From the NCBI RefSeq assembly GCF_014279875.1, contig NZ_CP047952.1:1302001-1366000 (forward strand): 64,000 nucleotides of DNA, given 5' to 3'. The position numbers and the translations under genes are program-made. Positions 10,260 to 20,539 of this stretch are shown piece by piece. Origin of the DNA: Synechococcus sp. MEDNS5. Its GTDB lineage: Bacteria > Cyanobacteriota > Cyanobacteriia > PCC-6307 > Cyanobiaceae. Within the stretch, counting starts at the first letter, position 1. The number at the start of each line of letters is the position of its first letter. A model generated the notes under the pieces. The model ran no database searches. It was not told the DNA's origin and worked only from the letters and a program-made list of their open reading frames with translations.

Positions 10260-10667
10260 ATGACATCAGAGCATGCCCTAACCCTTCTCTATGACGGTGG
10301 CTGCCCACTCTGTGTCAGAGAGGTGGACTTTCTCCGCCGCAAGGATCTACAGGAAGCGATGCAATTTGTGGATATCAATGCCCTGGATTACTGCTCTGAA
10401 TCATGGGGTGGAATCACCTACCGCCAAGCCATGGCAAGGATTCATGCCATCGATGCCGACGGAACAGTTCTCAAGGATGTGGCTGTGTTTCGAGCTGCTT
10501 ACCGCTTGATCGGTCTTGGCTGGATCTATGCGCCTACAACATGGCCTGTCGTCGGTCCAATCGTCGACTGGTTGTATTCACTTTGGGCGCGCTATCGACT
10601 GCCGATTACCAGAAGACCATCCTTGGACAAATTATGCGCTGAGCGATGTGAACGAACTGACACCTGA
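10260..10667 (+). CDS. DCC family thiol-disulfide oxidoreductase (DUF393)
   Basis: A 135-residue protein with the DCC motif at the expected place: LTLLYDGGCPLCVREVDFL carries D-G-x-C-P-x-C near residues 12-19. This thioredoxin-like fold is predicted to do thiol-disulfide chemistry, but substrates are unknown. A tryptophan-rich C-terminal half (GWIYAPTTWPVVGPIVDWLY) resembles other cyanobacterial members. It sits 43 bases after folP and convergent with chlH. Confidence 0.85.
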   Translation: MTSEHALTLLYDGGCPLCVREVDFLRRKDLQEAMQFVDINALDYCSESWGGITYRQAMARIHAIDADGTVLKDVAVFRAAYRLIGLGWIYAPTTWPVVGPIVDWLYSLWARYRLPITRRPSLDKLCAERCERTDT

Positions 10668-10696
10668 ATCCCAGCTAGTTCTGACAGCATTCAGGA

Positions 10697-13600
10697 TTAA
10701 GTCGTGACACCTTCAATCCGATCCTCAACTTCCTGGTACAGCTCCTGTAACTGTTGGATGTTTTCATCGGATGTTTCCCAGTATCCCCGACCATTTACCT
10801 CAAGCAATGTTCCGACAATGCGCCGGAAGCTGTGAGGGTTCAACTCCAAGAGACGCTTCCGCATCTCTGGATCGTTGATGAAGGTTTCGTTAGCTTCCTC
10901 GTATACGAAGTTATCAACCGCACCACTGGTAGCACTCCAACCGAGCGTGAAGTTGAGGCGCTTGGCCACTTCGCGAACACCCTCATAACCGGAATCAAGC
11001 ATGCCTTCGTACCACTTGGGATTGAGAAGCTTGGTCCGAGAATCCAGACGAATCGTCTCGCTCAGGGAACGCACTTGCGCATTGGCTGTTGTGGTGTCAG
11101 CGATGTAGCTGGTTGGTGCTTTGCCATCATTACGCAAGCCCTTAATGAGCTTGGTGGGGTCACTATCAAAATAATGACTCACATCCGTCAGTGAAATCTC
11201 TGCCGAATCAAGATTCTGGAAGGTGACATCAGCGGTTTTCATCACGTTCTCAAACACATCACGCTTCTGGTTCATCTCGCCGGGATTGTCCGCGTTGAAG
11301 GCAAACGTTTTACGGGAAAGGTACATCTCCTGCAACTCACCTTCTTCTTCCCATGTGCTGTTTTCTACAGCGAGGTTGACATTTGAGCTGTAGCTGCCAC
11401 TGGCATTTGAGAACACTCTGCAAGCAGCATCGCGAAGACTTGTACCTTCCTTTTCGGCCTGTTCGAGGGCATGGCGTCGCACAAAATTCTGCTCGAGCGG
11501 TTCATCAGCTTCAGCCGCCATTTTCACAGCCTGGTCAATTAAAGCCATCTGGTTGATGAACAGGTCACGGAACACACCGGAGCAGTTCACAACAACATCA
11601 ATCCGGGGGCGACCCAACTCCTCGAGAGGGATCAACTCAAGCTTGTTGACACGGCCGACAGAATCAGCCATCGGCTTAACACCAACAAACCAGAGTATCT
11701 GAGCGAGAGATTCACCGTAGGTCTTGATGTTGTCCGTACCCCAGAGAACACAGGCAATGGTTTCTGGCCATGTGCCTTGCTCTTCACGCTGGCGCTCAAT
11801 CAACTTATCGACCACACCCTTCGCTGCCGCAACTGCTGCACGGGTAGGAATGGCCTGCGGATCAAGGGCGTGAATATTTTTGCCGCTGGGAAGAACACCG
11901 GGGTTACGGATGGGATCTCCGCCTGGCCCTGGAAGCACGTATTCACCATCAAGCGCCCGCAGCAAACTTTCCATCTCCATATCCGCGCAAATTTGCTCAA
12001 GGCAAAAACGCAGATAGGAAAAAAGCTTGTCGAGTTCGGTGGAATCGATGCTGGTGAAGCCTGCGCCACAGCATGACCTCAACCAGGGAGTCGGGAGCTT
12101 AAGGCCGAACTTGGTGAGGAGGTCTAGAAGCCATCCGAAGTTGCCACGCATGTTCACCCTGCCATCCAGACCGGTCAAGGAACGAACCATGGAGCCGATG
12201 GCCGCCCGGGAAGTTTCAGTGATCGTCCGATTCAGTTCAACATCAGCGAGAACCCCCTCATCATTGCCTCGATAAATGTCTTCAATGGTGCGTCCCATCG
12301 CTTCAGCGAGAAGCCCAGGGAGTGAGCGAAGACCATCCTCCTCACGCTCCAGTGCCGCAATATTGACCAAGGTTGCGACAGCCTCTTCAGCCGTGGGTGG
12401 TTTGCCGATGGTATGGAGACCACAGGGGAGGAGACGACTTTCAATCTCCATCAATTGGCGGTAAACAGCTCCAACAAGAGCATCCCGTCCCTCGAGATCA
12501 AGGGATGCAGCATCGTCATCAGGAAGATCAACATCCTTGTCCAGATTGCACTGTCGGGCCGTTTCAACAATCGTGTTCACGATCTGAACGCCGCGCCCAC
12601 CCTCGCGCAATTGCTGATAGGAACCGACGAGTTCACCAAGCTCTTTGAGGCCCTTGTAAAGGCCAGCATTCTCTGCTGGTGGCGTGAGGTAGCTGATCGT
12701 GGAGGCATATCCGCGACGCTTGGCGATTGTTGCTTCGGAGGGATTATTAGCTGCGTAGTAGTACAGATTCGGCAAAGAGCCAATCAATGAATCCGGATAA
12801 CAGGTTTCGCTCATGCCCATCTGCTTGCCGGGCATGAACTCAAGTGACCCGTGAGTTCCAAAGTGGAGGACTGCATCAGCTCCCCACACTTTTTCGAGGT
12901 AGGTGTAATAAGCGGCGAAGCCATGGTGAGGGCTAGCACTACGGGAATAGAGAAGGCGCATTGGATCACCTTCGTAACCAAATGTGGGCTGCACCCCAAC
13001 AAACACATTGCCAAAGTGACGGCCGTAAATCAGCAGGTTCTGCCCATCGCTGTTGAGATTTCCAGGAGGTTTACCCCAGTTCTCCTCCAAACGCTCGGAG
13101 TAAGGGGTCAGCCGCTCGTACTCCTCCACACTCATGCGGTGGGCGATTGAAAGCTCCGGTGCTCCCTGCATCGCCTCAGGGTCATTGATCACCTCTTCCA
13201 TCAAAGTTTTGGAATCACGCGGAAGATCCTGAATGTCATATCCCTTCGCCTTCATCTCTTCGAGAACACGATGAATGGATCCGAACACATCGAGATAAGC
13301 AGCCGTTCCCACATTTCCCTTGTCAGGAGGAAAGCTGAAAACGGTGATCGCTAACTTTTTCTGCTGACGCGGCTTGATTCGCAGGGATGACCAGCGAATC
13401 GCCCGTTCGGCGATGGCATCGACCCGATCCTGGAGGGTATGGGCTTTTCCAGTTGCATCATCACGGCCGGAAAGAACGATGGGTTCGATGGCACCATCAA
13501 GCTCCGGAATCGCAATCTGCAGAGCCACCTGCACGGGATGGAGACCGAGGTCACTCTCCTCCCACTCTTGGGTGGTCTGGAACACCAATGGCAAGGCCAC

Positions 13601-14704
13601 CATGTAGGGGCGATTGAGCTTCTTGAGGGACTCGATCGCCTTGGGGTGATCCTGGCGAGCCGGACCACCAACCAGTGCGAATCCAGTCAGCGACACGATT
13701 CCATCGACCAATGGCTGTTCTGGGTTCAGCGGGTCAAAGAAGAAGGCGTTGACAGGCTTGGAAAAGTCGAGGCCGCCGCAGAAGATCGGGATCACCCGTG
13801 CACCACGGAACTCAAGCTCCTGAATGATTGCGACGTAGTGCGCGTCATCACCAGTCACGATGTGGCTGCGCTGCAGCACCAAACCAATCACTGGCCCCTG
13901 ACGGGCTTCATCGGAGAGATCGGTTCGGCTTGACGTCCAGTTGAGATACTCCTTGAGATCTTCGAACATGTTGGGCGCAAGGGGATGCCAAATCCCCAAA
14001 TCGGGGAAGACTTCCGGCTCCGCCACCACCATGGCTGGACGCTCCTCACCTTCAGCGGCAGGGAAGACATACTTGTCGGCAAGCATCAGCAGGAAATTCC
14101 TGAGGTTGTCTGGAGTTCCGCCAAGCCAGTACTGGAAGCTGAGCATGAAGCTCCTGGCATCCTGCGCTTTCTCCACCGGCAAGTACTTGAGAACAGTCGG
14201 GAGCGTGTTGAGAAGCTTGAGCATGGCGTCCTGAAAGCCAGCACCACCGGCTTCCTTCCGCTTTTTCATGAAGCCGGCAATGGCGCTTTTGCTCTGCCCA
14301 AGCTGCGCCATTGAAAAGGAGCCAAGCTTGTTCAAACGCATCACCTCGGGCATCGAGGGGAACACCACAGCCGCTTTGAGACGATCGCGATGCGGGGCGA
14401 CCGCCTCGACCACCTTTTGCGCTAGGTCTTCGATGAAGATGAGCGAGGCGATAAATACGTCCGCCTCGCTGACATCCCTCTTGAAATTTTCGTAATTGTC
14501 GGGATCGCGCAGTTCTTCGATCAGGTAGCCACAAAGATCGATTCCAAGATCGCCTTGAGCGGCGTTCAGAGCAGTGGCGGCTTGGGTGAGTGAGTTTTGG
14601 TACTGAGGTTCCAGAACCACGTACACCGCCTTCATCACGGACTTGTGGTTTTGACCCTCCACAGGAGCAACGCGACGATCAGCGGAGCGGACCTGTGTGA
14701 ACAT
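10697..14704 (-). CDS. chlH: Magnesium chelatase subunit H
   Basis: ChlH is the porphyrin-binding subunit that, with ChlI and ChlD, inserts magnesium into protoporphyrin IX, the first committed step of chlorophyll synthesis. The 1335-residue protein matches the family's length and carries the CobN/Mg-chelatase body, with [21 protein letters not shown] as a typical conserved block and [13 protein letters not shown] near the end. The ATG at 14704 ([20 protein letters not shown]) is preferred to one 48 bases upstream because it fits the usual cyanobacterial N-terminus. The gene is divergent from dapB across a spacer holding two hairpins. Confidence 0.97.
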   Translation of the reverse strand: MFTQVRSADRRVAPVEGQNHKSVMKAVYVVLEPQYQNSLTQAATALNAAQGDLGIDLCGYLIEELRDPDNYENFKRDVSEADVFIASLIFIEDLAQKVVEAVAPHRDRLKAAVVFPSMPEVMRLNKLGSFSMAQLGQSKSAIAGFMKKRKEAGGAGFQDAMLKLLNTLPTVLKYLPVEKAQDARSFMLSFQYWLGGTPDNLRNFLLMLADKYVFPAAEGEERPAMVVAEPEVFPDLGIWHPLAPNMFEDLKEYLNWTSSRTDLSDEARQGPVIGLVLQRSHIVTGDDAHYVAIIQELEFRGARVIPIFCGGLDFSKPVNAFFFDPLNPEQPLVDGIVSLTGFALVGGPARQDHPKAIESLKKLNRPYMVALPLVFQTTQEWEESDLGLHPVQVALQIAIPELDGAIEPIVLSGRDDATGKAHTLQDRVDAIAERAIRWSSLRIKPRQQKKLAITVFSFPPDKGNVGTAAYLDVFGSIHRVLEEMKAKGYDIQDLPRDSKTLMEEVINDPEAMQGAPELSIAHRMSVEEYERLTPYSERLEENWGKPPGNLNSDGQNLLIYGRHFGNVFVGVQPTFGYEGDPMRLLYSRSASPHHGFAAYYTYLEKVWGADAVLHFGTHGSLEFMPGKQMGMSETCYPDSLIGSLPNLYYYAANNPSEATIAKRRGYASTISYLTPPAENAGLYKGLKELGELVGSYQQLREGGRGVQIVNTIVETARQCNLDKDVDLPDDDAASLDLEGRDALVGAVYRQLMEIESRLLPCGLHTIGKPPTAEEAVATLVNIAALEREEDGLRSLPGLLAEAMGRTIEDIYRGNDEGVLADVELNRTITETSRAAIGSMVRSLTGLDGRVNMRGNFGWLLDLLTKFGLKLPTPWLRSCCGAGFTSIDSTELDKLFSYLRFCLEQICADMEMESLLRALDGEYVLPGPGGDPIRNPGVLPSGKNIHALDPQAIPTRAAVAAAKGVVDKLIERQREEQGTWPETIACVLWGTDNIKTYGESLAQILWFVGVKPMADSVGRVNKLELIPLEELGRPRIDVVVNCSGVFRDLFINQMALIDQAVKMAAEADEPLEQNFVRRHALEQAEKEGTSLRDAACRVFSNASGSYSSNVNLAVENSTWEEEGELQEMYLSRKTFAFNADNPGEMNQKRDVFENVMKTADVTFQNLDSAEISLTDVSHYFDSDPTKLIKGLRNDGKAPTSYIADTTTANAQVRSLSETIRLDSRTKLLNPKWYEGMLDSGYEGVREVAKRLNFTLGWSATSGAVDNFVYEEANETFINDPEMRKRLLELNPHSFRRIVGTLLEVNGRGYWETSDENIQQLQELYQEVEDRIEGVTT

Positions 14705-14765
14705 CTGCACTCTTTGAGCAATGTGAAGAACATTACGGCGGGCCGTGCTCAAGATGCGAGTGTTT

Positions 14766-14803
14766 GGGGTCTGGTGTTACAAGACCCCCGAGCCCATAGG
14801 CTC
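14766..14803. promoter_or_regulatory. Two tandem inverted repeats in the chlH/dapB divergent spacer
   Basis: The first repeat pairs GGGGTCT (14766-14772) with AGACCCC (14782-14788), a perfect 7-bp stem with a 9-base loop. The second pairs GAGCC (14790-14794) with GGCTC (14799-14803) around CATA. Both lie 60-100 bases upstream of chlH and just upstream of dapB. They could be operators or leader hairpins; no T-run follows, so they are not obvious terminators. Confidence 0.45.
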
Positions 14804-14823
14804 AAGCAAGTGACAGCAGTGCC

Positions 14824-15675
14824 ATGAGTTCAGCAGCGGCTGGTTCGATCCCTGTGGTGGTCACAGGAGCGCTTGGAAGGATGGGTGCTGAAGTGATCAG
14901 GGCTATTCAAGCCGCGGAGGACTGCCATCTCGTCGGTGCCGTGGACACCACGCCTGGCAAAGAGGGACACGACGTTGGCGATTGTCTCGGCCTAGGGCCC
15001 CTCGAGGTCGCCGTGACCGCCGATTTAGAAGGATGCCTCTGTGCGTGTAGCCAAGCCGTACGCGACGACGGTCGCGGACACGGTGCCGTGATGGTGGATT
15101 TCACTCACCCGTCAGTCGTTTACGGCAATACCCGCGCCGCAATCGCTTACGGCGTGCACCCCGTGATCGGCACCACCGGGCTTTCACCACAACAATTGAA
15201 CGATCTCAGTGAGTTTGCGCGCAAAGCATCCATCGGCGGCGCTGTGATCCCCAATTTCTCCGTGGGAATGGTGCTGCTGCAACAGGCAGCCGCGGCAGCA
15301 GCGCGCTTTTACGACCATGCTGAACTCACCGAGCTTCATCACAATCGCAAGGCCGATGCACCCAGCGGGACATGCATCAAAACCGCTGAACTGATGGAGG
15401 AACTCGGCAAATCCTTCAACCCCGACGAGGTCGAAGAACATGAATCCCTTGAAGGGAGCCGCGGTGGACGTCGTCCTAGTGGACTTCGCCTTCATTCTCT
15501 GCGGCTACCGGGCTTGGTTGCACATCAAGAAGTGATGTTCGGAGCCCCTGGCGAAACGTATACCCTTCGCCACGACACGATCGATCGCTCTGCATACATG
15601 CCAGGGGTGCTGCTGTGCGTGCGCCGGGTCCGTCAACTCGAGGGGCTGGTCTACGGCCTTGAACGCCTGATCTGA
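14824..15675 (+). CDS. dapB: 4-hydroxy-tetrahydrodipicolinate reductase
   Basis: DapB reduces the dihydrodipicolinate precursor with NAD(P)H in lysine and diaminopimelate synthesis. The 283-residue protein shows the N-terminal dinucleotide motif [16 protein letters not shown], the central [20 protein letters not shown] and the active-site block [14 protein letters not shown] with the catalytic His-His and Lys. The C-terminal strand ends in GLERLI. It is about 10-15 residues longer than the E. coli enzyme because of an insertion after DCLGLGPLE (residues ~55-90), as in other marine cyanobacteria. A membrane-protein gene follows after six bases. Confidence 0.97.
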   Translation: MSSAAAGSIPVVVTGALGRMGAEVIRAIQAAEDCHLVGAVDTTPGKEGHDVGDCLGLGPLEVAVTADLEGCLCACSQAVRDDGRGHGAVMVDFTHPSVVYGNTRAAIAYGVHPVIGTTGLSPQQLNDLSEFARKASIGGAVIPNFSVGMVLLQQAAAAAARFYDHAELTELHHNRKADAPSGTCIKTAELMEELGKSFNPDEVEEHESLEGSRGGRRPSGLRLHSLRLPGLVAHQEVMFGAPGETYTLRHDTIDRSAYMPGVLLCVRRVRQLEGLVYGLERLI

Positions 15676-15681
15676 TTCACG

Positions 15682-16344
15682 ATGCTTCTGCCTCTGCGAC
15701 CGGGAGAACTCCAGCGTCTGATTCCGGCAGTCGCCACGGGGACGCAATTCAGAGCATCCCTCGGCAATCCCCGCAAAATTCTTCAGCGCCTGCTGATTTC
15801 AGGAATCGGCGGGGTGATCACGCTTCTCATCAGCCAGAGCTTGTCGTTCAACCGCTGGGGATCGGTTTGGTTGATCGCTGGAGTCGTCCTGCTTCTTTAT
15901 ATCCTTTGGGGTCCGATCGTTGAAGCAGGTCGTCGCAATGCCCAGCTGCGGCGCTACCCAGCAGCAGCCTTATTTGAAGGCGAGGTTGCGGAAGCATTCA
16001 CCCAAGAACGCGTGGAGAACCAGCGTGAACAGGCCGATGCCAACGGCCGCCTCGAACTGGTCGAGAACCGGCGAACCTGGATGGTGATCGACCTTGCCGA
16101 TGAGGATGGTTACCTCGGCAGGATCAGTTTCCCGATGACCAAGGCCCACGGATCAATCCGACCGGGAATGGTGGTGCGTTGCATCGTGCTCAGTGATCGC
16201 AAGGACTTCAGCAGCTTGGGAGCGCTGACCGATGCCTGGTTACCGGAGGCCCGCCTCTGGGTTGGGGACTACCCATTCCTGCTGAGGCCTGCTTTCGAGG
16301 ATCTTTGCCGACTGCGCCTGCGCGGGAACACCCGGGACCGATAG
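15682..16344 (+). CDS. Conserved cyanobacterial membrane protein
   Basis: A 220-residue protein with two hydrophobic helices near residues 35-52 (LLISGIGGVITLLISQSL) and 58-76 (GSVWLIAGVVLLLYILWGPI), followed by a soluble ~140-residue domain that looks beta-rich. Relatives in cyanobacteria are sometimes labelled 'phosphate ABC transporter permease', but nothing here resembles an ABC permease: there are too few helices and no EAA loop. It begins six bases after dapB and precedes hli, so it may be co-transcribed with dapB. No function can be assigned. Confidence 0.6.
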   Translation: MLLPLRPGELQRLIPAVATGTQFRASLGNPRKILQRLLISGIGGVITLLISQSLSFNRWGSVWLIAGVVLLLYILWGPIVEAGRRNAQLRRYPAAALFEGEVAEAFTQERVENQREQADANGRLELVENRRTWMVIDLADEDGYLGRISFPMTKAHGSIRPGMVVRCIVLSDRKDFSSLGALTDAWLPEARLWVGDYPFLLRPAFEDLCRLRLRGNTRDR

Positions 16345-16387
16345 TCCTGAAAAGATGCGTTACGCTATGTAAAGACGCCTGAGACAA

Positions 16388-16639
16388 ATGTCCGAAGTAC
16401 CTGCAAATGCACCGGTCATCCGTGGAGCAACAGTCACAACAGAAGATGGTGGCCGTTTGAATGCATTCGCCACAGAGCCCAGAATGGAAGTGGTAACCAC
16501 CGAAAGTGGTTGGGGGTTCCACGAGCGCGCCGAGAAGCTGAACGGACGCATGGCCATGCTCGGCTTCATTGCTCTGCTTGCGACTGAATTCGCCATGGGC
16601 GGAGAAGCCTTCACCCGCGGCCTGCTGGGCATCGGCTGA
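16388..16639 (+). CDS. hli: High-light-inducible protein (Hli/SCP, CAB-like)
   Basis: An 83-residue protein whose C-terminal half has the one-helix chlorophyll a/b-binding motif: ERAEKLNGRMAMLGFIALL carries ExxNGRxAMxGF. The helix continues into LLATEFAMGGEAF. Hli proteins bind pigment in the thylakoid membrane, protect photosystem II and chlorophyll-synthesis enzymes from excess light, and are stress-induced. The N-terminal 45 residues are variable and probably cytoplasmic. The monooxygenase gene starts 5 bases after its stop. Confidence 0.95.
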   Translation: MSEVPANAPVIRGATVTTEDGGRLNAFATEPRMEVVTTESGWGFHERAEKLNGRMAMLGFIALLATEFAMGGEAFTRGLLGIG

Positions 16640-16643
16640 TTCC

Positions 16644-17915
16644 TTGCCAGATGTCACGGCAACTGACCGGTTCCTAATTGTTGGAGCCGGTCCAACGGGC
16701 TCCCTTCTCGCCCTTGGTCTTGCACGGCAGGGATTCAACGTCCTGTTGGTTGATCATCAGGCGCGCCCCGAATTAATTGAAAGAAGTCGTGCATACGCCT
16801 TAACCCATTCATCCAGGCGATTGCTTCAACGCCTGGATGTGTGGGATCAACTGCGGTGTTTTCTATCCCCGTTTGAGTCTCTTCGTCTCGACGACCGAGT
16901 TCTGGAATTAACTGCATGGTTTCGCAGCCGCGATCTCAGACCCGGCAATAGAGGGTCTGAGGCGATCGGCTGGATCCTGGATCACAAGCCGTTGATGACA
17001 ACGCTCCTGCACGAGCTTGAAAACAACGCATTGGTCAACATTCACTTCAGCGTTGATTCCCGTTCCCTACAGCAGCAGCGAGAGCATTTCAACTGGACTG
17101 TCGCTGCTGATGGTTCTCGCTCGACGCTTCGTCGCTCTAAGGCGATGCCGTTTTGGAGTCACTCCTACGAGCAAGGTTGCTTCACAGCCAAAGTTTCCCT
17201 CGATGGGGCTGAGCAACGATGTGCCTATGAATTGTTCAGAGCCGAAGGTCCAATGGCTGTCTTGCCACTTGGCGGCAAGCTGTACCAAGTGGTCTGGAGT
17301 GCTCCTCTTCAGCACTGTCGTGAACGGTTAAACCTGCAAGACCATCAACTGCTGCAGCAACTAGCAGCCGTTCTTCCAGTGGGGATTCGTCCCACAGCTC
17401 TTTTGGATCAACCTGGGGCGTTCCCTTTGGAACTCAGCCTTGCCCCGCAACTCAATGCCGCAGACCTGTTGTTGGTCGGAGAATCGGGCCATCGCTGCCA
17501 CCCCGTTGGTGGCCAGGGACTGAACCTCTGCTGGCGGGATGTGAGCGACCTGCTTGATCTCACGAAATCGAGAACTCTCAGCGGTTCTCTGCCTTCAAAC
17601 CTGGGGCGCCTCTACACCTGGCGACGGCTTCCTGATCTGATCAGTGTTCTGCTCTCCACAGACCTTCTGATCCGATTGTTCTCCAATCGGCAACCACTAA
17701 TGCTGCCGGTGCGGTTCCTAATCATCAAGCTTCTGGCGCAGGCCAGATGGGTTCGACGCGTCAGTCTTTCTGCCATGACCGACGGTCCTGGCACCTTGCT
17801 CTCCCGCTTGCCAGAGTGTGGGCAGAGGATTGCCCGCCATGGTGACCAGCAGCGATCCACAACCCCAGCCGAATCCCGCTCTGCTCAGTTTTCTTCAGCA
17901 GAAAATGGGACTTAG
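16644..17915 (+). CDS. FAD-dependent monooxygenase, UbiH/COQ6-like
   Basis: A 423-residue flavoprotein of the UbiH/PHBH type. The N-terminal Rossmann motif is FLIVGAGPTGSLLALGLARQ. The second FAD-binding motif appears as LLLVGESGHRCHPVGGQGLN with the conserved Asp replaced by Glu-Ser-Gly context, followed by LCWRDVSDL. Such enzymes hydroxylate aromatic or quinone-like substrates; the substrate is unknown. No ATG lies near the N-terminus, and TTG at 16644 (MPDVTATDRFLIVG), five bases after hli, is the best start. The last ~25 codons overlap the downstream DUF2949 gene by 77 bases and look low in conservation. Confidence 0.85.
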   Translation: MPDVTATDRFLIVGAGPTGSLLALGLARQGFNVLLVDHQARPELIERSRAYALTHSSRRLLQRLDVWDQLRCFLSPFESLRLDDRVLELTAWFRSRDLRPGNRGSEAIGWILDHKPLMTTLLHELENNALVNIHFSVDSRSLQQQREHFNWTVAADGSRSTLRRSKAMPFWSHSYEQGCFTAKVSLDGAEQRCAYELFRAEGPMAVLPLGGKLYQVVWSAPLQHCRERLNLQDHQLLQQLAAVLPVGIRPTALLDQPGAFPLELSLAPQLNAADLLLVGESGHRCHPVGGQGLNLCWRDVSDLLDLTKSRTLSGSLPSNLGRLYTWRRLPDLISVLLSTDLLIRLFSNRQPLMLPVRFLIIKLLAQARWVRRVSLSAMTDGPGTLLSRLPECGQRIARHGDQQRSTTPAESRSAQFSSAENGT

Positions 17916-18051
17916 TGACAACGCGATCAATCTGGGATTGCGTCAAGCCACTTTGGAACAGGCTCCTCTCCCTGTCGTGCTTTGGAGCTTCGGTCTTCTG
18001 AATCTCAGCCAATACCAGGACGTTCTCGACTGGCAACACCAGCATGAGTGA
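17839..18051 (+). CDS. DUF2949 family small protein
   Basis: A 70-residue protein (MVTSSDPQPQPNPALLSFLQ, then LRQATLEQAPLPVVLWSFGL and LSQYQDVLDW). The repeated short helices with conserved LPxxLW and QYxxVLDW fit DUF2949, a small cyanobacterial family of unknown function. The ATG at 17839 lies inside the end of the monooxygenase gene, an overlap of 77 bases in another frame. It converges on apt with only 4 bases between the stops. Confidence 0.75.
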   Translation: MVTSSDPQPQPNPALLSFLQQKMGLSDNAINLGLRQATLEQAPLPVVLWSFGLLNLSQYQDVLDWQHQHE

Positions 18052-18055
18052 GAGC

Positions 18056-18574
18056 TCAGTTGTAAATAATCAGTGATTCGACCGGTACACCAGCTGGAAG
18101 TTTTTTGCGCCCAGCGAGATCCGCAAGTTCGATCACGAATCCGCATCCCACAAGCACTCCGCCGGCCTTGGTGACCAATTCAGCCGATGCCGAGGCCGTA
18201 CCGCCAGTGGCCAGAAGGTCGTCCACAAGCATCACCCTCGGATGATCAGACAGAGCATCAGCATGAATCTCCAGTCGATCACTGCCGTACTCCAAGGTGT
18301 AATTGATTCCGATCACCTCACCAGGCAATTTGCCGGGCTTGCGCACGGGTACAAACCCCTTCTTCAACTGGGTTGCCAGTGCCGTTCCAACAATGAACCC
18401 CCTGGATTCGATGCCCACGATCAGATCCGGTTGCCATCGATCACACACAGCGGTCAGGCGCCGGATCACCTCATCCCATCCGCTGGGTTCCTTGAGCAAG
18501 GGAGAGATGTCTCGGAACAAGATTCCGGGCTTAGGGAAGTCGGGAATATCGCGAACGTACTGACGAAGATCCAC
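18056..18574 (-). CDS. apt: Adenine phosphoribosyltransferase
   Basis: Apt salvages adenine to AMP using PRPP. The protein has [19 protein letters not shown], the base-binding [22 protein letters not shown], and the PRPP loop [14 protein letters not shown]. The GTG at 18574 ([17 protein letters not shown]) gives 172 residues, the normal family length and N-terminus. ATG codons at 18619-18605 would add 11-15 residues and overlap the divergent DUF3038 gene, so they are less likely, although they cannot be excluded. Confidence 0.95.
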   Translation of the reverse strand: MDLRQYVRDIPDFPKPGILFRDISPLLKEPSGWDEVIRRLTAVCDRWQPDLIVGIESRGFIVGTALATQLKKGFVPVRKPGKLPGEVIGINYTLEYGSDRLEIHADALSDHPRVMLVDDLLATGGTASASAELVTKAGGVLVGCGFVIELADLAGRKKLPAGVPVESLIIYN

Positions 18575-18617
18575 GAGGTGGTGACGGAAAGGCCTTAACC
18601 CTGGCATCATCGCAGCC

Positions 18618-19175
18618 ATGACCGATGTTTCAGTTCCGGCGGTATCCGATCCGTCTCAACCCGAAGCCGTTCTCGGCCGACGGGCGCTCGAACGCCTGGA
18701 TCTTCTGTTGCTGACCGTGGAGTCACTGGATCTCAACGGAGGTGAGGCCATGCTGTGGGCAACCCGACAGCTCGGGTTTGAGACGGTTTTTCCCAACCGC
18801 GTCGAACTCTGGAAGCGCCGGTGCCATAACCCACTCAGGCGATCAACCCGCCGTGGATCTCTTGCAGCGGTTGAAACTGAAGCCCTGATCCGCATTCTCT
18901 GCGCCATGGCGGATCGTCTCTACCCATTGCTGCATCAACTGCTGTCAAGCAAGGAACCTGCACACCTCACAGAGCAACGCTGGGCACTCCTGGATCAGCG
19001 CCTCGGCGACTTAATCGAAGAGCGCATGAACCTCCGCAGGGGAGCCATTCAGCGCCTGCTTGATGGTCAACAGGCCATGCCCCTTCAGCGCCAACTCGTG
19101 CTCACACTGGCCCTGGCTGCCGGTCCAGGTGGAGTCGATCGGCTCCGCGCCAGCCTTCTCGATCCGACCCCCTGA
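18618..19175 (+). CDS. DUF3038 family protein
   Basis: A 185-residue, mostly helical soluble protein. The conserved core is [20 protein letters not shown] with [10 protein letters not shown] and [12 protein letters not shown], matching the cyanobacterial DUF3038 family of unknown function. Its TGA stop shares a base with the ATG of the DUF4335 gene. The same two families are neighbours in many cyanobacteria, which supports the call and suggests a shared function. Confidence 0.8.
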   Translation: MTDVSVPAVSDPSQPEAVLGRRALERLDLLLLTVESLDLNGGEAMLWATRQLGFETVFPNRVELWKRRCHNPLRRSTRRGSLAAVETEALIRILCAMADRLYPLLHQLLSSKEPAHLTEQRWALLDQRLGDLIEERMNLRRGAIQRLLDGQQAMPLQRQLVLTLALAAGPGGVDRLRASLLDPTP

Positions 19176-19816
19176 TGGTGATGCTGAAACAGTCCTTCCG
19201 ATACGACCAAACCGCTGCACGCTTGGAGGTTGATGGTCTTCCAGACTTTTCTGCCGACCATGGCACCAATGCGATCGGCATTCTCTCCAGCTGGAGACTC
19301 ACCATGATCAGTGGCCCCGAAATGGAAGGGAAACGGGAGCACCTGGAAGCCCTCATGGCTGCGGTCATTCCCTATGCCCGTCTTCAACTTTCGGGGGTGT
19401 CCAGAATTCAAGGCCAGGATGGGGGGCCTGTGCGAATCCTCCCTCTCGAGCAAGGACATCAACTGGAACTGATCAGTAGCCGCAGTGGCGTTCCTCCTCT
19501 GATCCTTCAACTCGATGATGCGGATCTTGCAGACCTGGTGCGCTGTCTCGATGCCCTGCGCCACGACGAAAGGGTTCGCATCCAGTGGCCTCTGATCAAC
19601 CATGCTCCTCTGCCGAAGCGAGATTTGGCAGAACGAACACCCCTGCTTCAACGCTTGGCAGCACCAGTGCTGGGCACCGGCACGTTTTTGCTTCTTGGAC
19701 TGGTCGGTCTGCTTGTGCCAATCCCCACACCCGAGACCCCGCAGACCACTCCCCAGCTCGAAGAGCAGGAAGAGCGACGAGAGCCACCGATTAGCAATCC
19801 TGCACAAGCTGATTGA
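19175..19816 (+). CDS. DUF4335 family protein, C-terminal membrane anchor
   Basis: A 213-residue protein starting [20 protein letters not shown], typical of DUF4335. The soluble N-terminal ~160 residues form alternating beta/alpha elements. They are followed by a probable single membrane helix at about 170-187 (VLGTGTFLLLGLVGLLVPIP) and an acidic tail (EEQEERREPP). It is translationally coupled to the DUF3038 gene. The function is unknown; membrane tethering of a DUF3038 partner is an inference from the gene pairing only. Confidence 0.78.
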   Translation: MVMLKQSFRYDQTAARLEVDGLPDFSADHGTNAIGILSSWRLTMISGPEMEGKREHLEALMAAVIPYARLQLSGVSRIQGQDGGPVRILPLEQGHQLELISSRSGVPPLILQLDDADLADLVRCLDALRHDERVRIQWPLINHAPLPKRDLAERTPLLQRLAAPVLGTGTFLLLGLVGLLVPIPTPETPQTTPQLEEQEERREPPISNPAQAD

Positions 19817-19860
19817 GAGCGTTGACCTCAGCAGAGAGATCCTCAGAATGATCAGGTCAG

Positions 19861-20118
19861 ATGAATGTGGGAATGGCATCAAGCTGGTCAGATCTCCGTC
19901 GTCGCGTTGCACGCATCGGAGCTTCGCTTGATGTCGTCGTCCGGAGCGATCCGGAAGTTTGCGGTCTCAGTGGTTCCGGGTATCACATCACTCTCCACCA
20001 CAGTGGTTATGGAGACTGCACTGTTGGTGACCTCACCCTGATCGACTGTCCCAACGAACTCGTGCTCACGGAATTTGAGCGCTGGATGCGAGGGGCCGGA
20101 CACCAGGCGATGTCATGA
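19861..20118 (+). CDS. Hypothetical small protein
   Basis: An 85-residue protein I do not recognise. It reads as a compact alpha/beta protein with SDLRRRVARIGASLDVVVRS and GYHITLHHSGYGDCTVGDLTL. The ATG at 19861 has AGG five bases upstream; an ATG at 19873 (MASSWSDL) is possible. It starts 45 bases after the DUF4335 gene and overlaps the next gene by ATGA, so it probably belongs to the same operon. Confidence 0.55.
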   Translation: MNVGMASSWSDLRRRVARIGASLDVVVRSDPEVCGLSGSGYHITLHHSGYGDCTVGDLTLIDCPNELVLTEFERWMRGAGHQAMS

Positions 20119-20525
20119 ACCCACCCAAGATCCCCCCTCTGCGCAAGGGAACGTCACAGAGAAAAGTGTTCACGAAAGGACGCTCCTCCCGACCGATATC
20201 CGTCGGCAGGCAACTCCTCGAGTCCATTTTGTTGCTCAGCTTTGGTGCCGGTGCGTTCACCTTCCTGAGCTGGCTGCCGCAGAAACTCGACGCCATGGTG
20301 GTCGTGAGCGAAGCGATCGCCGACCTGATCCGTGGTCTCAGTCAGCTTCTTGAAGCAGCGCTGGGCCTTGCGGCCGTGATTCTGATCGCCCTGCTGCTGG
20401 TGCTGGCGTTCGTATCGATCATCGCAGGAACCATCCGCCTCTTTAAGGGATGCAGCCGGCTGATGCGCGGAACGACAAATCCTCACGTGAAAACGAAGCG
20501 CTCAGCGTCAAAGATCAAGCGCTGA
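20115..20525 (+). CDS. Hypothetical membrane protein
   Basis: A 136-residue protein with a very basic N-terminus (residues 1-32), two hydrophobic segments at about 35-52 (LLESILLLSFGAGAFTFLSW) and 80-106 (LGLAAVILIALLLVLAFVSI) and a basic tail (KTKRSASKIKR). By the positive-inside rule both ends would face the cytoplasm. No family was recognised. Its ATG overlaps the stop of the preceding gene, so the two are coupled, and it converges on the EF-hand gene. Confidence 0.55.
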   Translation: MNPPKIPPLRKGTSQRKVFTKGRSSRPISVGRQLLESILLLSFGAGAFTFLSWLPQKLDAMVVVSEAIADLIRGLSQLLEAALGLAAVILIALLLVLAFVSIIAGTIRLFKGCSRLMRGTTNPHVKTKRSASKIKR

Positions 20526-20539
20526 AAGGCGTGAGGAGC

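Noticed and set aside
15682-16344. Calling the membrane gene a phosphate ABC permease
   Set aside because: Only two membrane helices and no permease loop are present.
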